From contig NZ_JBBJLN010000008.1 of NCBI RefSeq assembly GCF_037658235.1, forward strand, positions 148,917 to 212,916: a DNA stretch of 64,000 nucleotides. Reading direction: 5' to 3'. Below, in pieces: positions 17,528 through 25,951 of the stretch (positions are counted from its first letter, which is position 1; each line of letters opens with the position of its first letter). The position numbers and the translations under genes are program-made. Origin of the DNA: Yunchengibacter salinarum (GTDB lineage Bacteria > Pseudomonadota > Alphaproteobacteria > Sphingomonadales > Kordiimonadaceae). The notes below the pieces were generated by a model that was given only the letters and a program-made list of their open reading frames with translations, did not search any database and was not told where the DNA came from.

Positions 17528-18808
17528 ATGACCGAGCGTTTCGAAGACCTGATCACCGATTGCCCCGAAGGCCGCTTTGACGGCATTGAGCGGACCTATT
17601 CGGTATCGGATGTGAAGCGCCTGCGCGGATCACTGCCGATTCGCCATACGCTGGCGGAACGCGGCGCCAACCGCCTGTGGGACTTGCTGAAGTCCGAGGA
17701 TTACATCAATGCGCTGGGTGCGCTGTCCGGCAATCAGGCCATGCAGCAGGTGCGCGCGGGCCTGAAGGCGATCTATCTGTCCGGCTGGCAGGTGGCGGCG
17801 GACAACAACACCGCCGGCACCACCTACCCGGATCAGTCGCTCTATCCCGCCAATTCCGGGCCGGAACTGTGCCGCAAGATCAACCGCACCCTTGCCCGCG
17901 CCGACCAGATCGAGCACGCCGAGGGTGGCGCCAGCCGGGACTGGTTCGCCCCCATCGTGGCCGATGCGGAGGCGGGCTTCGGCGGCCCGCTGAACAGCTA
18001 TGAACTGATGAAATCCTATATCGAGGCGGGCGCGGCGGGCGTTCATTATGAAGACCAGCTCGCTTCGGAAAAGAAGTGCGGCCATCTGGGCGGCAAGGTG
18101 CTGATCCCCACCCAGGCGCATGAGAAAAACCTGGCGGCGGCGCGGCTGGCGGCGGATGTATGCGGCGTGCCCACGCTTCTGGTGGCCCGCACGGATGCCG
18201 AATCCGCCAAGCTCATCACCTCGGACGTGGACGAGCGCGACCATCGCTTCATCAAGGACCGGTCTGAGCGCACGGCGGAAGGCTTCTTCCATCTGGATGC
18301 GGGCGTGGACCATTGCATTGCCCGCGGGCTCAATTTCGCCCGCCATGCGGACCTGCTGTGGTGGGAGACCTCCACCCCCGACCTGGACGACGCAAAGCGC
18401 TTCGCCGAGGCGATCCAGGAACAGTATCCGGGCAAGATGCTGGCCTATAACTGCTCGCCCAGCTTCAACTGGCAGCGCAATCTGGATGCCACCACCATCG
18501 CCAAATTCCAGCGGGAGCTGGGGGCCATGGGCTATAAGTTCCAGTTCGTCACGCTGGCCGGTTTCCACAGCCTGAACTATGGCATGTTCGAACTGGCCCG
18601 CGGCTACCGCGATCGCGGCATGGAAGCCTATAGCGAATTGCAGCAGGCGGAATTCGCGGCGGAAGTGAACGGCTATACCGCCACCCGCCACCAGCGCGAA
18701 GTGGGCACCGGCTATTTCGATGCGGTGGCACAGGCCATTTCCGGCGGCGCTTCCAGCACCACGGCCATGGGCGACTCCACCGAATCGTCCCAGTTCGCCG
18801 CCGAATAA
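17528..18808 (+). CDS. aceA: Isocitrate lyase
   Basis: Cleaves isocitrate to glyoxylate and succinate, allowing growth on acetate or fatty acids (EC 4.1.3.1). The catalytic loop motif KKCGHLGGKVL begins near residue 181, preceded by the metal-binding stretch WFAPIVADAEAGFGG. The 426-residue length is usual for the short bacterial form. AAAGGAGA lies upstream of ATG 17528. It is transcribed away from the ScfR regulator and ends in a strong terminator. Malate synthase is not in the window. Confidence 0.97.
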   Translation: MTERFEDLITDCPEGRFDGIERTYSVSDVKRLRGSLPIRHTLAERGANRLWDLLKSEDYINALGALSGNQAMQQVRAGLKAIYLSGWQVAADNNTAGTTYPDQSLYPANSGPELCRKINRTLARADQIEHAEGGASRDWFAPIVADAEAGFGGPLNSYELMKSYIEAGAAGVHYEDQLASEKKCGHLGGKVLIPTQAHEKNLAAARLAADVCGVPTLLVARTDAESAKLITSDVDERDHRFIKDRSERTAEGFFHLDAGVDHCIARGLNFARHADLLWWETSTPDLDDAKRFAEAIQEQYPGKMLAYNCSPSFNWQRNLDATTIAKFQRELGAMGYKFQFVTLAGFHSLNYGMFELARGYRDRGMEAYSELQQAEFAAEVNGYTATRHQREVGTGYFDAVAQAISGGASSTTAMGDSTESSQFAAE

Positions 18809-18831
18809 AGCGGGCATTTCCGGCCTGCACG

Positions 18832-18865
18832 CGCCCGACCCCGACACCGGGGCCGGGCGTTTTTT
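18832..18865 (+). terminator. Rho-independent terminator of aceA
   Basis: Stem CGCCCG-a-CCCCG / CGGGG-c-CGGGCG with an ACAC loop, followed by six T residues. Confidence 0.85.
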
Positions 18866-18987
18866 ATGGCACCGGGCCGTGGCGGGGTTGGCCTCGGCCC
18901 TGCAAGCGTCTATGTGAAAAGGCGATCCACCGCCGCGAACGGCGCCCCCGTTTCGCGGCCAGGCGTTTGAAGGAAAGGTATGACGGC

Positions 18988-19308
18988 ATGGCGAAAATCT
19001 CCGTGACCAATCTGGCCGGGCAGACCCGCACCATCGAGGCGGAAAGCGGCCTGTCCCTGATGGAAAACATCCGCAACAATGATTTCGACGATCTTCAGGC
19101 CATTTGCGGCGGCTGCTGTTCCTGCTGCACCTGCCATGTCTATGTGACCGGCGGCCCCGCCGATCAGCTTGAGGACATGGCCGACGATGAACGCTTCCTG
19201 CTGGAAGACAGCCCCTGCTTCGAGGAGGGCCGCTCCCGGTTGTCCTGCCAGGTGGAAATGGACGACCATCTGGACGGGCTGGCCGTGACCATCGCGCCGG
19301 AGGACTGA
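18988..19308 (+). CDS. [2Fe-2S] adrenodoxin-type ferredoxin
   Basis: Small electron carrier of 106 residues. Cluster ligands by family pattern are C40-x5-C46-x2-C49 and C87 (LSCQVE). The loop reads CGGCCSCCTC, so six of ten residues are Cys; ordinary family members read close to CGGSCACSTC. The extra Cys residues at 43 and 47 are unusual. ATG 18988 follows AAGGAAAGG. The next gene, 60 bp away on the same strand, is an M17 peptidase with no obvious functional link. No P450 or ferredoxin reductase is adjacent. Confidence 0.9.
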   Translation: MAKISVTNLAGQTRTIEAESGLSLMENIRNNDFDDLQAICGGCCSCCTCHVYVTGGPADQLEDMADDERFLLEDSPCFEEGRSRLSCQVEMDDHLDGLAVTIAPED

Positions 19309-19368
19309 AAACCCCCATCCGCCAACGACCCGCCACAGCCCGCCACCGCCAACCACAAGGAGGCCCCC

Positions 19369-20811
19369 ATGCCGGACCTGAGTGAAACCCTGATCGCCCA
19401 TGACGAGACCCGCGCGGCCACCGCGATCACCCCGGTGCGCACCGATCGGCTGGATGATGCGCTGGCGGACCTGCCGGAGCGCAAGGCCGCCTGGGCACGG
19501 GCGGCGGGCTTTACCGGCAAGGCGGGCAGCGCGCTGACCCTGCCGGGGGAAGACGGCGGCGTTGGCCGCATCCTTGTGGGCGTGGGGGATACGGACCCGG
19601 CAGCCGGCAACCCCTGGTGGCTGGCAGCGGCGCTGAAAAGCCTGCCGGGCGGGGTGTACCGGCTTGATGACAGCATCGGCCATCGTGCCGCCGCTTCCGC
19701 CGCCCTTGGCTGGGCGCTGGGCCAGTATCGTTTCACCCGCTACAAGGCGGCGCCCGATGACGACGCCCCCCGCGTGCTGATGCTGCCGCGCGGCGCCGAG
19801 CCGGACCAGATCGCCCATCAGGTGGCGGCCATTGCCCTGGTGCGCGATCTGGTGAACACCCCCACCGAGCATATGGGCCCCGCCCAGTTACAGGACGTGG
19901 CCGAGGAACTGGCGGAAACCTTTGGCGCCGAGCTTGGCACCACGGTCGGCGATGATCTGCTGGAAGAAAATCTGCCCGCCATCCATGTGGTGGGCCGCGC
20001 CGCCGCCGAGGGGCGGGAACCCCGGCTGATCGACATGCGCTGGTCCGCCCCCAAGGCCGATGACGGGGCGCCGCGCGTGACCCTGGTGGGCAAGGGTGTG
20101 TGCTATGACACGGGCGGGCTGAGCCTGAAACCGTCCAGCGGTATGCGCAACATGAAAAAGGACATGGGCGGCGCGGCCCATGTGCTGGGGCTGGCCCGGC
20201 TGATCATGGGGCTGGAAACGCCGGTGCATCTGCGCGTGCTGATCCCGGCGGTGGAAAACGCCGTGGCCGCCAACAGCTATCGCCCCGGCGACGTGATCGC
20301 CACCCGCAAGGGGCTGAGCGTGGAAGTGGGCAATACGGACGCGGAAGGGCGCCTTGTTCTGTGCGATGCCCTGACCCTTGCCGGAGAGGATGATCGCACA
20401 CCTGACCTGTTGATCGATTTCGCCACCCTGACCGGGGCGGCGCGGACGGCGCTGGGGCCTGATCTTCCCGCCACCTACAGCCGGTCGGATGCCCTGTGGC
20501 AGGCGCTGGCCGACGGGGCGGATGCCCACGGCGACCCGCTCTGGCGGATGCCGCTCTGGGCCGATTATGACGGTTGGCTGGATAGCCAGATCGCCGATCT
20601 GTGCAATATCAGCGAAGGCGGCAGCGGCGCCGGGTCCATCACGGCGGCGCTGTATCTGCAACGTTTCGTGCCGGAAACCGTGCCCTGGGCGCATCTGGAT
20701 ATTTTCGCCTGGTCCCCCAAGGAGCGGCCCGGTCGGCCCGTGGGCGGCCATGCGCAGGGCCTGCTGGCCGTGTGGGAGGCCATCCGCACCTGGCGGGAGC
20801 GGGCCGAGTAA
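19369..20811 (+). CDS. M17 leucyl aminopeptidase family protein
   Basis: Metallo-aminopeptidase of 480 residues. The family motifs are intact: GVCYDTGGLSLKP with KDMGG downstream (about 242-270) and NTDAEGRLVL (about 323-332), which supply the metal and catalytic residues for two-metal hydrolysis. The N-terminal domain is divergent from E. coli PepA, as in the shorter alphaproteobacterial paralogue. A role in cytoplasmic peptide turnover is likely. Confidence 0.92.
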   Translation: MPDLSETLIAHDETRAATAITPVRTDRLDDALADLPERKAAWARAAGFTGKAGSALTLPGEDGGVGRILVGVGDTDPAAGNPWWLAAALKSLPGGVYRLDDSIGHRAAASAALGWALGQYRFTRYKAAPDDDAPRVLMLPRGAEPDQIAHQVAAIALVRDLVNTPTEHMGPAQLQDVAEELAETFGAELGTTVGDDLLEENLPAIHVVGRAAAEGREPRLIDMRWSAPKADDGAPRVTLVGKGVCYDTGGLSLKPSSGMRNMKKDMGGAAHVLGLARLIMGLETPVHLRVLIPAVENAVAANSYRPGDVIATRKGLSVEVGNTDAEGRLVLCDALTLAGEDDRTPDLLIDFATLTGAARTALGPDLPATYSRSDALWQALADGADAHGDPLWRMPLWADYDGWLDSQIADLCNISEGGSGAGSITAALYLQRFVPETVPWAHLDIFAWSPKERPGRPVGGHAQGLLAVWEAIRTWRERAE

Positions 20812-20842
20812 CGCCCACCGGGTACCCGTTGGCGGGTGGGCG
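20812..20842. terminator. Stem-loop right after the aminopeptidase stop
   Basis: Perfect 8-bp arms CGCCCACC (20812-20819) / GGTGGGCG (20835-20842) start immediately after the stop codon. The loop contains GGGTACCC. There is no U tract, so termination efficiency is uncertain; it may instead protect the mRNA 3' end. Confidence 0.4.
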
Positions 20843-21034
20843 GGGGGCGGCGGATCACAATTTCGTGAATTTTGTTTACCCTTTTTAAGCCTTTGCCCCC
20901 TAGCCTTGGCTTGAACCGAAGGGATGTTTGGGTCAGTCTGCCATTGTTACGCACCTGTCCCGATTCGGTGGTGCCCGATTCGGATGCGCTGAAGTCAGGT
21001 GCGCTGAAGCCGGATGCACGGGCGGCCCGAAGGG

Positions 21035-21057
21035 GAGCCACCCCGAAAGGGGGGCTC
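21035..21057 (+). promoter_or_regulatory. GNRA-capped hairpin next to the MarR ribosome-binding site
   Basis: GAGCC-a-CCCC (21035-21044) pairs with GGGG-g-GGCTC (21048/9-21057) around a GAAA loop, with one A/G mismatch. It ends about 17 nt before the MarR start and a few nt before the GGGGAAG ribosome-binding site, so it could influence translation. Confidence 0.4.
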
Positions 21058-21073
21058 GAAATGGGGAAGATCC

Positions 21074-21520
21074 ATGTCCGACAAGCTCTCCCAGCGATTA
21101 TTGCATATGTGGCGCGCCGCGCTGCTGGAAGGGGTCCGTTCGGACGACCCGGACCTGACCATGCGGCAAATGACCCTGCTGCTCACCGTTTACCTGCTGG
21201 AACCGCCCCATACCGTGCGGGGGCTGGCCCTTGAACTGAACGTGGCCAAGCCGGTGATCACCCGCGCGCTGGATACGCTGAGCCGCCGCGGCCTGATCAA
21301 GCGCAAGCGGGACGAGTCTGACCGCCGCAATGTGATCGTGCAGCGCACGGTGAAGGGCGCGGTTTATCTGTCGGAGCTGTCGGATCGGGTAAGCCGGGCG
21401 GAAAAGAACGAAGTGCGCGCCTATGGCGACATGGCGGCCCAGGAAGAGCGCCTTGCCCGTGAGGCGGAAGCCCAAAACCAGCAGTCCCAACCGGATGCCG
21501 GCATCCAAAATGACGCCTGA
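21074..21520 (+). CDS. MarR family transcriptional regulator
   Basis: Winged-helix regulator of 148 residues. The DNA-binding region spans about 30-105 with LNVAKPVITRALDTLSRRGLIKRKRDESDRR, read here as recognition helix plus wing (split: LNVAKPVITRALDTLSRRG and LIKRKRDESDRR). The start at 21074 is supported by GGGGAAG. It overlaps the NlpC/P60 gene by 11 bp, so the two are translationally linked. Effector is unknown; cell-wall stress control is a guess based only on the partner gene. Confidence 0.85.
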   Translation: MSDKLSQRLLHMWRAALLEGVRSDDPDLTMRQMTLLLTVYLLEPPHTVRGLALELNVAKPVITRALDTLSRRGLIKRKRDESDRRNVIVQRTVKGAVYLSELSDRVSRAEKNEVRAYGDMAAQEERLAREAEAQNQQSQPDAGIQNDA

Positions 21521-22406
21521 TCCCGCGCGCCAGCCGGGCATCAACCCTTTGACCGGCCTGCCGCCCCTGCACGACCCGCTGAACAGGCTGGATAGCGATG
21601 ACCGGCTCGCCAGGCCGATCAGGCTGGATGGCCGGGTGATATGGGGCGAAGCCCCGCTTTACCGCGCGCCGGACGCGGCCAGCCCGGTGGATACCATCCT
21701 GCATTATGGCGACGCGGTGCAGATCGACGGGCGCGTGGCGGACGATGCGGGCGGGTTGTGGCTGATCGTGGTCAATCTGGCCGATGGATATGCGGGCTAT
21801 CTGAACGACAGGGCGGTGGCGCCCCCCACCGGCCCGGTCACGCATCAGCATACCGCCCTCGCCGGGCATCTCTATGCCCGACCCCATCATGGGGCGCCCG
21901 TGGCGTCGGCCCTGCCATTCGGCGCCCGGCTCAGCCTGACCGGCAACAGCCAGGACGGCTTTCTGGAAACCGCGGGCCGCCAATGGGTTTTCGCCGAGGC
22001 CGTGCGCCCCGCGCACCACACCGCGCCGGACCATGTGGCCCTGGCGGAAATGTTCCTGGGCTGCCCGTACCGGCTTGGCGGGCGCAGCGGGGCGGGGATC
22101 GATTGCAGCGGGCTGGTGCAGATCACGCTGGCGGCGGCGGGGCTGGCCGTCCACAGGGACAGCGATCTTCAGGCGGACAGCATCGGTCAACCGGTGGACG
22201 GGCCGCCCCGGCGGGGTGATCTGGCCTTTTTCCCCGGCCATGTGGGCTTCATGCTGGACGACACCACCATGCTGCACGCCACGGCCACCTATATGACCGT
22301 GCGCACCGAACCGCTGGCGCACGTGACCGCCCGCGTCGAGCGGGACGTGGCCCAAAAGGGGTTGGCCATGCCCGCCTTTTCCGGCTTTCGCCGCCCGTTT
22401 CCATAA
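21510..22406 (+). CDS. NlpC/P60 family peptidase without signal peptide
   Basis: Cysteine peptidase of 298 residues. One or two SH3b-like domains occupy roughly 35-165, followed by the NlpC/P60 domain: GCPYRLGGRSGAGIDCSGL (nucleophile Cys near 198), GHVGFM (His near 243) and a third polar position at LHA. No signal peptide or membrane segment is visible. That fits cytoplasmic gamma-D-glutamyl-diamino-acid peptidases of murein recycling (dipeptidyl-peptidase VI/YkfC type) rather than a secreted lysin. The start overlaps the MarR stop. A bidirectional terminator follows. Confidence 0.85.
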   Translation: MTPDPARQPGINPLTGLPPLHDPLNRLDSDDRLARPIRLDGRVIWGEAPLYRAPDAASPVDTILHYGDAVQIDGRVADDAGGLWLIVVNLADGYAGYLNDRAVAPPTGPVTHQHTALAGHLYARPHHGAPVASALPFGARLSLTGNSQDGFLETAGRQWVFAEAVRPAHHTAPDHVALAEMFLGCPYRLGGRSGAGIDCSGLVQITLAAAGLAVHRDSDLQADSIGQPVDGPPRRGDLAFFPGHVGFMLDDTTMLHATATYMTVRTEPLAHVTARVERDVAQKGLAMPAFSGFRRPFP

Positions 22407-22443
22407 AGCCCGCCCGCTGGATGACCCCGCCGGGCTTGCCAAG

Positions 22444-22476
22444 AAAAAAGGCGCCGCCCGATGACGCCGCCTTTTT
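22444..22476. terminator. Bidirectional terminator between NlpC/P60 and cytochrome c
   Basis: AAAAAAGGCG on the left and CGCCTTTTT on the right form a symmetric hairpin with T tracts on both strands. It separates the two convergent genes. Confidence 0.75.
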
Positions 22477-22500
22477 CAGATCCACTTATCCGGTGATGGT

Positions 22501-22523
22501 TTCGATCAGGCGGACTGATCGAA
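22501..22523 (-). terminator. Stem-loop after the cytochrome c gene
   Basis: Perfect 9-bp arms TTCGATCAG (22501-22509) / CTGATCGAA (22515-22523) with a 5-nt loop, 8 bp past the cytochrome c stop. It lacks a U tract and precedes the stronger bidirectional terminator. Confidence 0.45.
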
Positions 22524-22530
22524 CATCGCC

Positions 22531-23160
22531 CTAGCGCCCGCTGGCGCCGTCCTCCACCCCGTCTTCGGCGGCATCACCGGCTTCCGCGTCTGCTTCCGCG
22601 GGGGCTTCCTCGGCAGCCTGCTGCACTTCGGGCAGCGGGGGCGGATTATCGCTGTTGGCACGCAGATAGGCGATCAGGTCGGCGCGCTGGCCGTCCCGGC
22701 GCAGACCCGCGAAGCTCATCTTGTTGCCCGGCGCGAATTCACGCGGATTGGCGAGCCAGTCGCTCAGTTTCTGATAGGTCCACTGGCCGCCAATACCCGA
22801 CAGCGCATCGGAATACCCGAAGCCCGATGCCGCCGCCACGTCGGCGCCCAGAATGTTGTGCAGATTGGGGCCGGTGCGGTTGGGGCCGCCCTTTTCGATG
22901 GTGTGGCAGCTCTGGCACTTGGCGAACTGCCGCTCCCCGGCGTCGGCGCTGGCGTCCTGAAGCAATTCGGCCAGGCTCGGCCCCTTGTCTTCCACCTGTT
23001 CGCCCCCGTCGCCGTCATCCTCGGCCACCTCGATGGTATAGGCGGGCTTTTCCGGGGCGGAATCATGCATCAGCGTTTCCGACACGGTGGAGATCACCAT
23101 GATCAGAAGGGCGCCGGAGATGATCGCGGCAAAAATCTTGTTCCACTCAAAAGAATCCAC
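22531..23160 (-). CDS. Membrane-anchored cytochrome c (CycM/c552-like)
   Basis: Electron carrier of 209 residues. An uncleaved N-terminal anchor (about 8-26) is followed by an acidic linker and one c-type haem domain with CQSCH at 82-86 and axial Met148 in GNKMSF. This matches the alphaproteobacterial CycM family that passes electrons from the bc1 complex to the aa3 oxidase. A GTG start at 23160 is chosen because AGGAG lies upstream and the family begins at xDSFEWNKI. The tail after the haem domain is Glu/Ala-rich and low in complexity. Confidence 0.9.
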   Translation of the reverse strand: MDSFEWNKIFAAIISGALLIMVISTVSETLMHDSAPEKPAYTIEVAEDDGDGGEQVEDKGPSLAELLQDASADAGERQFAKCQSCHTIEKGGPNRTGPNLHNILGADVAAASGFGYSDALSGIGGQWTYQKLSDWLANPREFAPGNKMSFAGLRRDGQRADLIAYLRANSDNPPPLPEVQQAAEEAPAEADAEAGDAAEDGVEDGASGR

Positions 23161-23399
23161 GGGAGTTCTCCTGTCAGGGTGCCGACGGGCCGCCGCGGGC
23201 CGCCCATCGGTTCTGGAAAATTCGCGCGACAATAGCCGCAGTTCCGCCCTTACTTCAAGCGGGCATTTGTCGCAGCGGCACGCTTTTATGCCGAATTCGC
23301 CTGAACAGGAGGTGCCGCGCGCGTTGACTTCCACCCCCCGCCTTGGCATTAGCAAATCCTCGGCGGCAGAAAAGGCAGCGGGAAAAGGGGATCGACCGC

Positions 23400-24263
23400 A
23401 TGAATGCGCCAGGCACGGACAAGGACCGCATCATCGCCTTTCAGGGCGAACGGGGCGCCTATTCCCACATGGCGGCGGAAAGCTGCTACCCGGATCGACC
23501 CGTGCTGCCCTGCCCCGGTTTCGAGGCGGCGCTGGAAGCCGTGGCGAACGGCGAGGCCGGGCTTGCCATGATTCCCATCGAAAATTCCACCGCGGGCCGG
23601 GTGGCCGATATTCACCTGCTGCTGCCCGGCAGCGGGCTGTTCATCGTGGGCGAGCACTTCGCCCCCATCCGGCACAATCTGATGGCGCTGCCCGGTGCGG
23701 ATGAAGCCGGGCTGACCACGGCCATCAGCCATGTGCAGGCGCTGGACCAGTGCCGCAAGACCCTGCGCGGGCTGGGTCTGCACCGGCAGAATGTGGCCGA
23801 TACCGCCGGTGCCGCCCGGCTGGTGGCCGAAAGCGGCGATACCGGGCTTGCCGCCGTGGCCAGTGAACTGGCGGCGCAGGAATACGGCCTGACCATTCTG
23901 CGGCGAAACATTCAGGATGAAGGGCACAACACCACGCGCTTCGTGGTGCTGTCCCGCACGCCGCTGGACCCGGCAACGCTCACCGGTCCCACCATGACCA
24001 GCTTCACCTTCGAAGTGCGCAACGTGCCCGCCGCGCTTTACAAGGCGCTGGGCGGCTTCGCCACCAATGGCGTGAACATGACCAAGCTGGAAAGCTATTA
24101 TGAAGGCGACAGCTTCATGGCCAGCGAATTCTATGCCGACATTGAAGGCGATGAACGGGATTCCGCCGTGCGCCGCGCCATGGAAGAGCTGAACTTTCAC
24201 ACCAAGCGGATCAATGTGCTGGGTACCTATGCCCAGGAACGGCGCAGAACCCTGACGGATTGA
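23400..24263 (+). CDS. pheA: Prephenate dehydratase
   Basis: Converts prephenate to phenylpyruvate in phenylalanine synthesis (EC 4.2.1.51). The protein has 287 residues: a periplasmic-binding-like catalytic domain at about 9-185 (FQGERGAYSHMAAE, IPIENSTAGRV, HNTTRFVVL) and a C-terminal ACT domain that binds phenylalanine for feedback control. There is no chorismate mutase domain, unlike the enterobacterial fusion. ATG 23400 is preceded by AAGGGGA. It is divergent from the cytochrome c gene. Confidence 0.95.
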   Translation: MNAPGTDKDRIIAFQGERGAYSHMAAESCYPDRPVLPCPGFEAALEAVANGEAGLAMIPIENSTAGRVADIHLLLPGSGLFIVGEHFAPIRHNLMALPGADEAGLTTAISHVQALDQCRKTLRGLGLHRQNVADTAGAARLVAESGDTGLAAVASELAAQEYGLTILRRNIQDEGHNTTRFVVLSRTPLDPATLTGPTMTSFTFEVRNVPAALYKALGGFATNGVNMTKLESYYEGDSFMASEFYADIEGDERDSAVRRAMEELNFHTKRINVLGTYAQERRRTLTD

Positions 24264-24271
24264 GGGAAGAC

Positions 24272-24691
24272 CTAAAAGGTCAGCCAGTCACCGCCCATGG
24301 CATGTTCCATGAACGCGGGCAGGCCGCCTATGTCCACACGGGGGCGGGTGATCAGGTCATCAGGGGTCAGACCCTCGGTTTTCAGGCTGGTTTCGCAGGC
24401 GATCATTTCCACATCCATGGCGGCGAGCGCATCCAGCAGCACATTGGTATCCGCCACGCCCGCATCCGCCTGCCGGGCCGCCAGCGCGGCCTGGCCCCCG
24501 CCTTTCTCGCCCGCTGTCGCTTCGGCACGGTCAAGGGTCAGCAGATGCAGCGCGGAGCCGGAAAAGAAATAGGTGACCTTCGCCCCCATGGACGCCGCCG
24601 CCGCGCCGGTTCTGAGCGCCATGTGCAGCCGCCCGGCGTCGTCGCCAAGCACCATGATCGCCAGCCGCCTGTGTCCCCGTGATGCCACCAT
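24272..24691 (-). CDS. DsrE family protein
   Basis: A 139-residue alpha/beta protein with the DsrE/DsrF-like fold pattern: an initial strand AIMVLGDD, then MALRTGAAAASMGAKVTYFF (within family limits) and a later MDVEMIACETSL containing a Cys near the usual sulfur-carrier position. DsrE relatives relay sulfur or act as small membrane-associated thiol proteins. The start ATG shares one base with the moeB stop (TGATG), so it is the coupled last gene of the ubiE-to-dsrE operon. A sulfur-transfer role with MoeB is inference. Confidence 0.75.
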   Translation of the reverse strand: MVASRGHRRLAIMVLGDDAGRLHMALRTGAAAASMGAKVTYFFSGSALHLLTLDRAEATAGEKGGGQAALAARQADAGVADTNVLLDALAAMDVEMIACETSLKTEGLTPDDLITRPRVDIGGLPAFMEHAMGGDWLTF

Positions 24692-25482
24692 CAGTCCGTT
24701 CCTTTCCGGTCATCCCGCACCAGATCGGCGCAGGCTGGGCAGGCCGGGTCCCGTTTCAGAGTCAGGGTACGGGTACGGGCGGGTTCCAGCCCGTCCAGCA
24801 GCATCAGCCGCCCGGCAAGCCCATTGCCGAAAGGCACCAGCTCCCGGATCACCTCAAGCGCCTGAAGCGATCCCGCCATACCGGCCAGTGCACCCATTAT
24901 GCCCTGTTCGGCACAGGTTGCATCCCCTTCCTCGCCGGGATGGTCGGGCATGAAGCAGCGATAACAGGGCAGGTCCGGCCCGTCATGGGGCTTGAATGTG
25001 GCCAGTTGCGCCAGATGGGACGACAGCATCGCCGTCACCAGCGGCAGGCGCACTGCCAGCGCGGCATCGGCCACCGCCAGCCGGGTGGTGAAATTGTCCG
25101 AGCCGTCGGCCACCACGTCCATGCCATCCATCAGCGCGGCGGCATTGTCGCCGGTCAGCCGTTCGGGCACGGTTTCAAGCTGCACATCCGGGTTGATGGC
25201 GGCGATTCGCTCGGCGGCGCTGTCCACCTTCAGTCGGTCCACATCCGATGTGTGATAAATCACCTGTCGTTGCAGGTTGGACAGGGCCACCCGGTCACCA
25301 TCCACCAGCCGGATATGACCCACGCCCGCCGCCGCCAGATACATGAGAAGCGGGGCGCCGAGACCACCGGCACCCACCACCAGCACATGGCTGTCCAGCA
25401 ACCGGGCCTGCCCCGCACCGCCGATTTCCCGCAGCACCATGTGCCGGGCATAGCGATCCAGTTGGGCATCGGAAAAGGTCAT
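24691..25482 (-). CDS. moeB: MoeB/ThiF family adenylyltransferase
   Basis: E1-like enzyme that adenylates the C-terminal glycine of a ubiquitin-like sulfur carrier such as MoaD or ThiS. The 263-residue protein has the nucleotide motif VGAGGLGAP, the Arg-containing LSNLQRQ, and two CxxC zinc pairs (CYRC and CPAC). There is no rhodanese domain. The start at 25482 lies 4 bp after dut. Whether it serves molybdopterin or thiamine synthesis cannot be decided, since no moaD, moaE or thiS is in the window. Confidence 0.88.
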   Translation of the reverse strand: MTFSDAQLDRYARHMVLREIGGAGQARLLDSHVLVVGAGGLGAPLLMYLAAAGVGHIRLVDGDRVALSNLQRQVIYHTSDVDRLKVDSAAERIAAINPDVQLETVPERLTGDNAAALMDGMDVVADGSDNFTTRLAVADAALAVRLPLVTAMLSSHLAQLATFKPHDGPDLPCYRCFMPDHPGEEGDATCAEQGIMGALAGMAGSLQALEVIRELVPFGNGLAGRLMLLDGLEPARTRTLTLKRDPACPACADLVRDDRKGTD

Positions 25483-25486
25483 GCCG

Positions 25487-25951
25487 TCAGTCCGTGCCGG
25501 TGCTGCCGAAGCCACCCGTGCCGCGCACCGTTTCCTCCAGGCTTTCCACCGGTTCCCAGCGGGCCCGCGTGACCGGTGCCACCACAAGCTGGGCGATCCG
25601 CATTCCCCGATGCACAGCCACGTCCCGCTGACCCAGATTGATCAGGGCCACTTTCACTTCACCGCGATAGTCGCTGTCCACCGTGCCGGGGCTGTTCAAT
25701 ATGGTGATCCCCCGCTCCACCGCCAGGCCGGATCGCGGGCGCACCTGCGCCTCATAGCCGGGGGGCAGGGCAAAGGCGAGCCCGGTGGGAATCAGAACCC
25801 GCCCCATCGGCGACAGCACCAGCGGTTCCCCCGATGGCACGGCGGCCAACAGGTCCATGCCCGCACTTTCGGCGGTCTTGTAGGCGGGCAGGTCCAGCCC
25901 CGTGCCGTGGGACAGGCGGATCACGGGTACGCGCACGGGATCAATCGGCAT
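25487..25951 (-). CDS. dut: dUTP diphosphatase
   Basis: Hydrolyses dUTP to dUMP and pyrophosphate, keeping uracil out of DNA (EC 3.6.1.23). In 154 residues all five trimeric dUTPase motifs are present: AGMDLLAA, RPRSGLAVE, SPGTVDSDYRG, GMRIAQLV and the C-terminal arm RGTGGFGSTG. ATG 25951 overlaps the end of coaBC by 11 bp, the usual coaBC-dut coupling. Confidence 0.96.
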   Translation of the reverse strand: MPIDPVRVPVIRLSHGTGLDLPAYKTAESAGMDLLAAVPSGEPLVLSPMGRVLIPTGLAFALPPGYEAQVRPRSGLAVERGITILNSPGTVDSDYRGEVKVALINLGQRDVAVHRGMRIAQLVVAPVTRARWEPVESLEETVRGTGGFGSTGTD

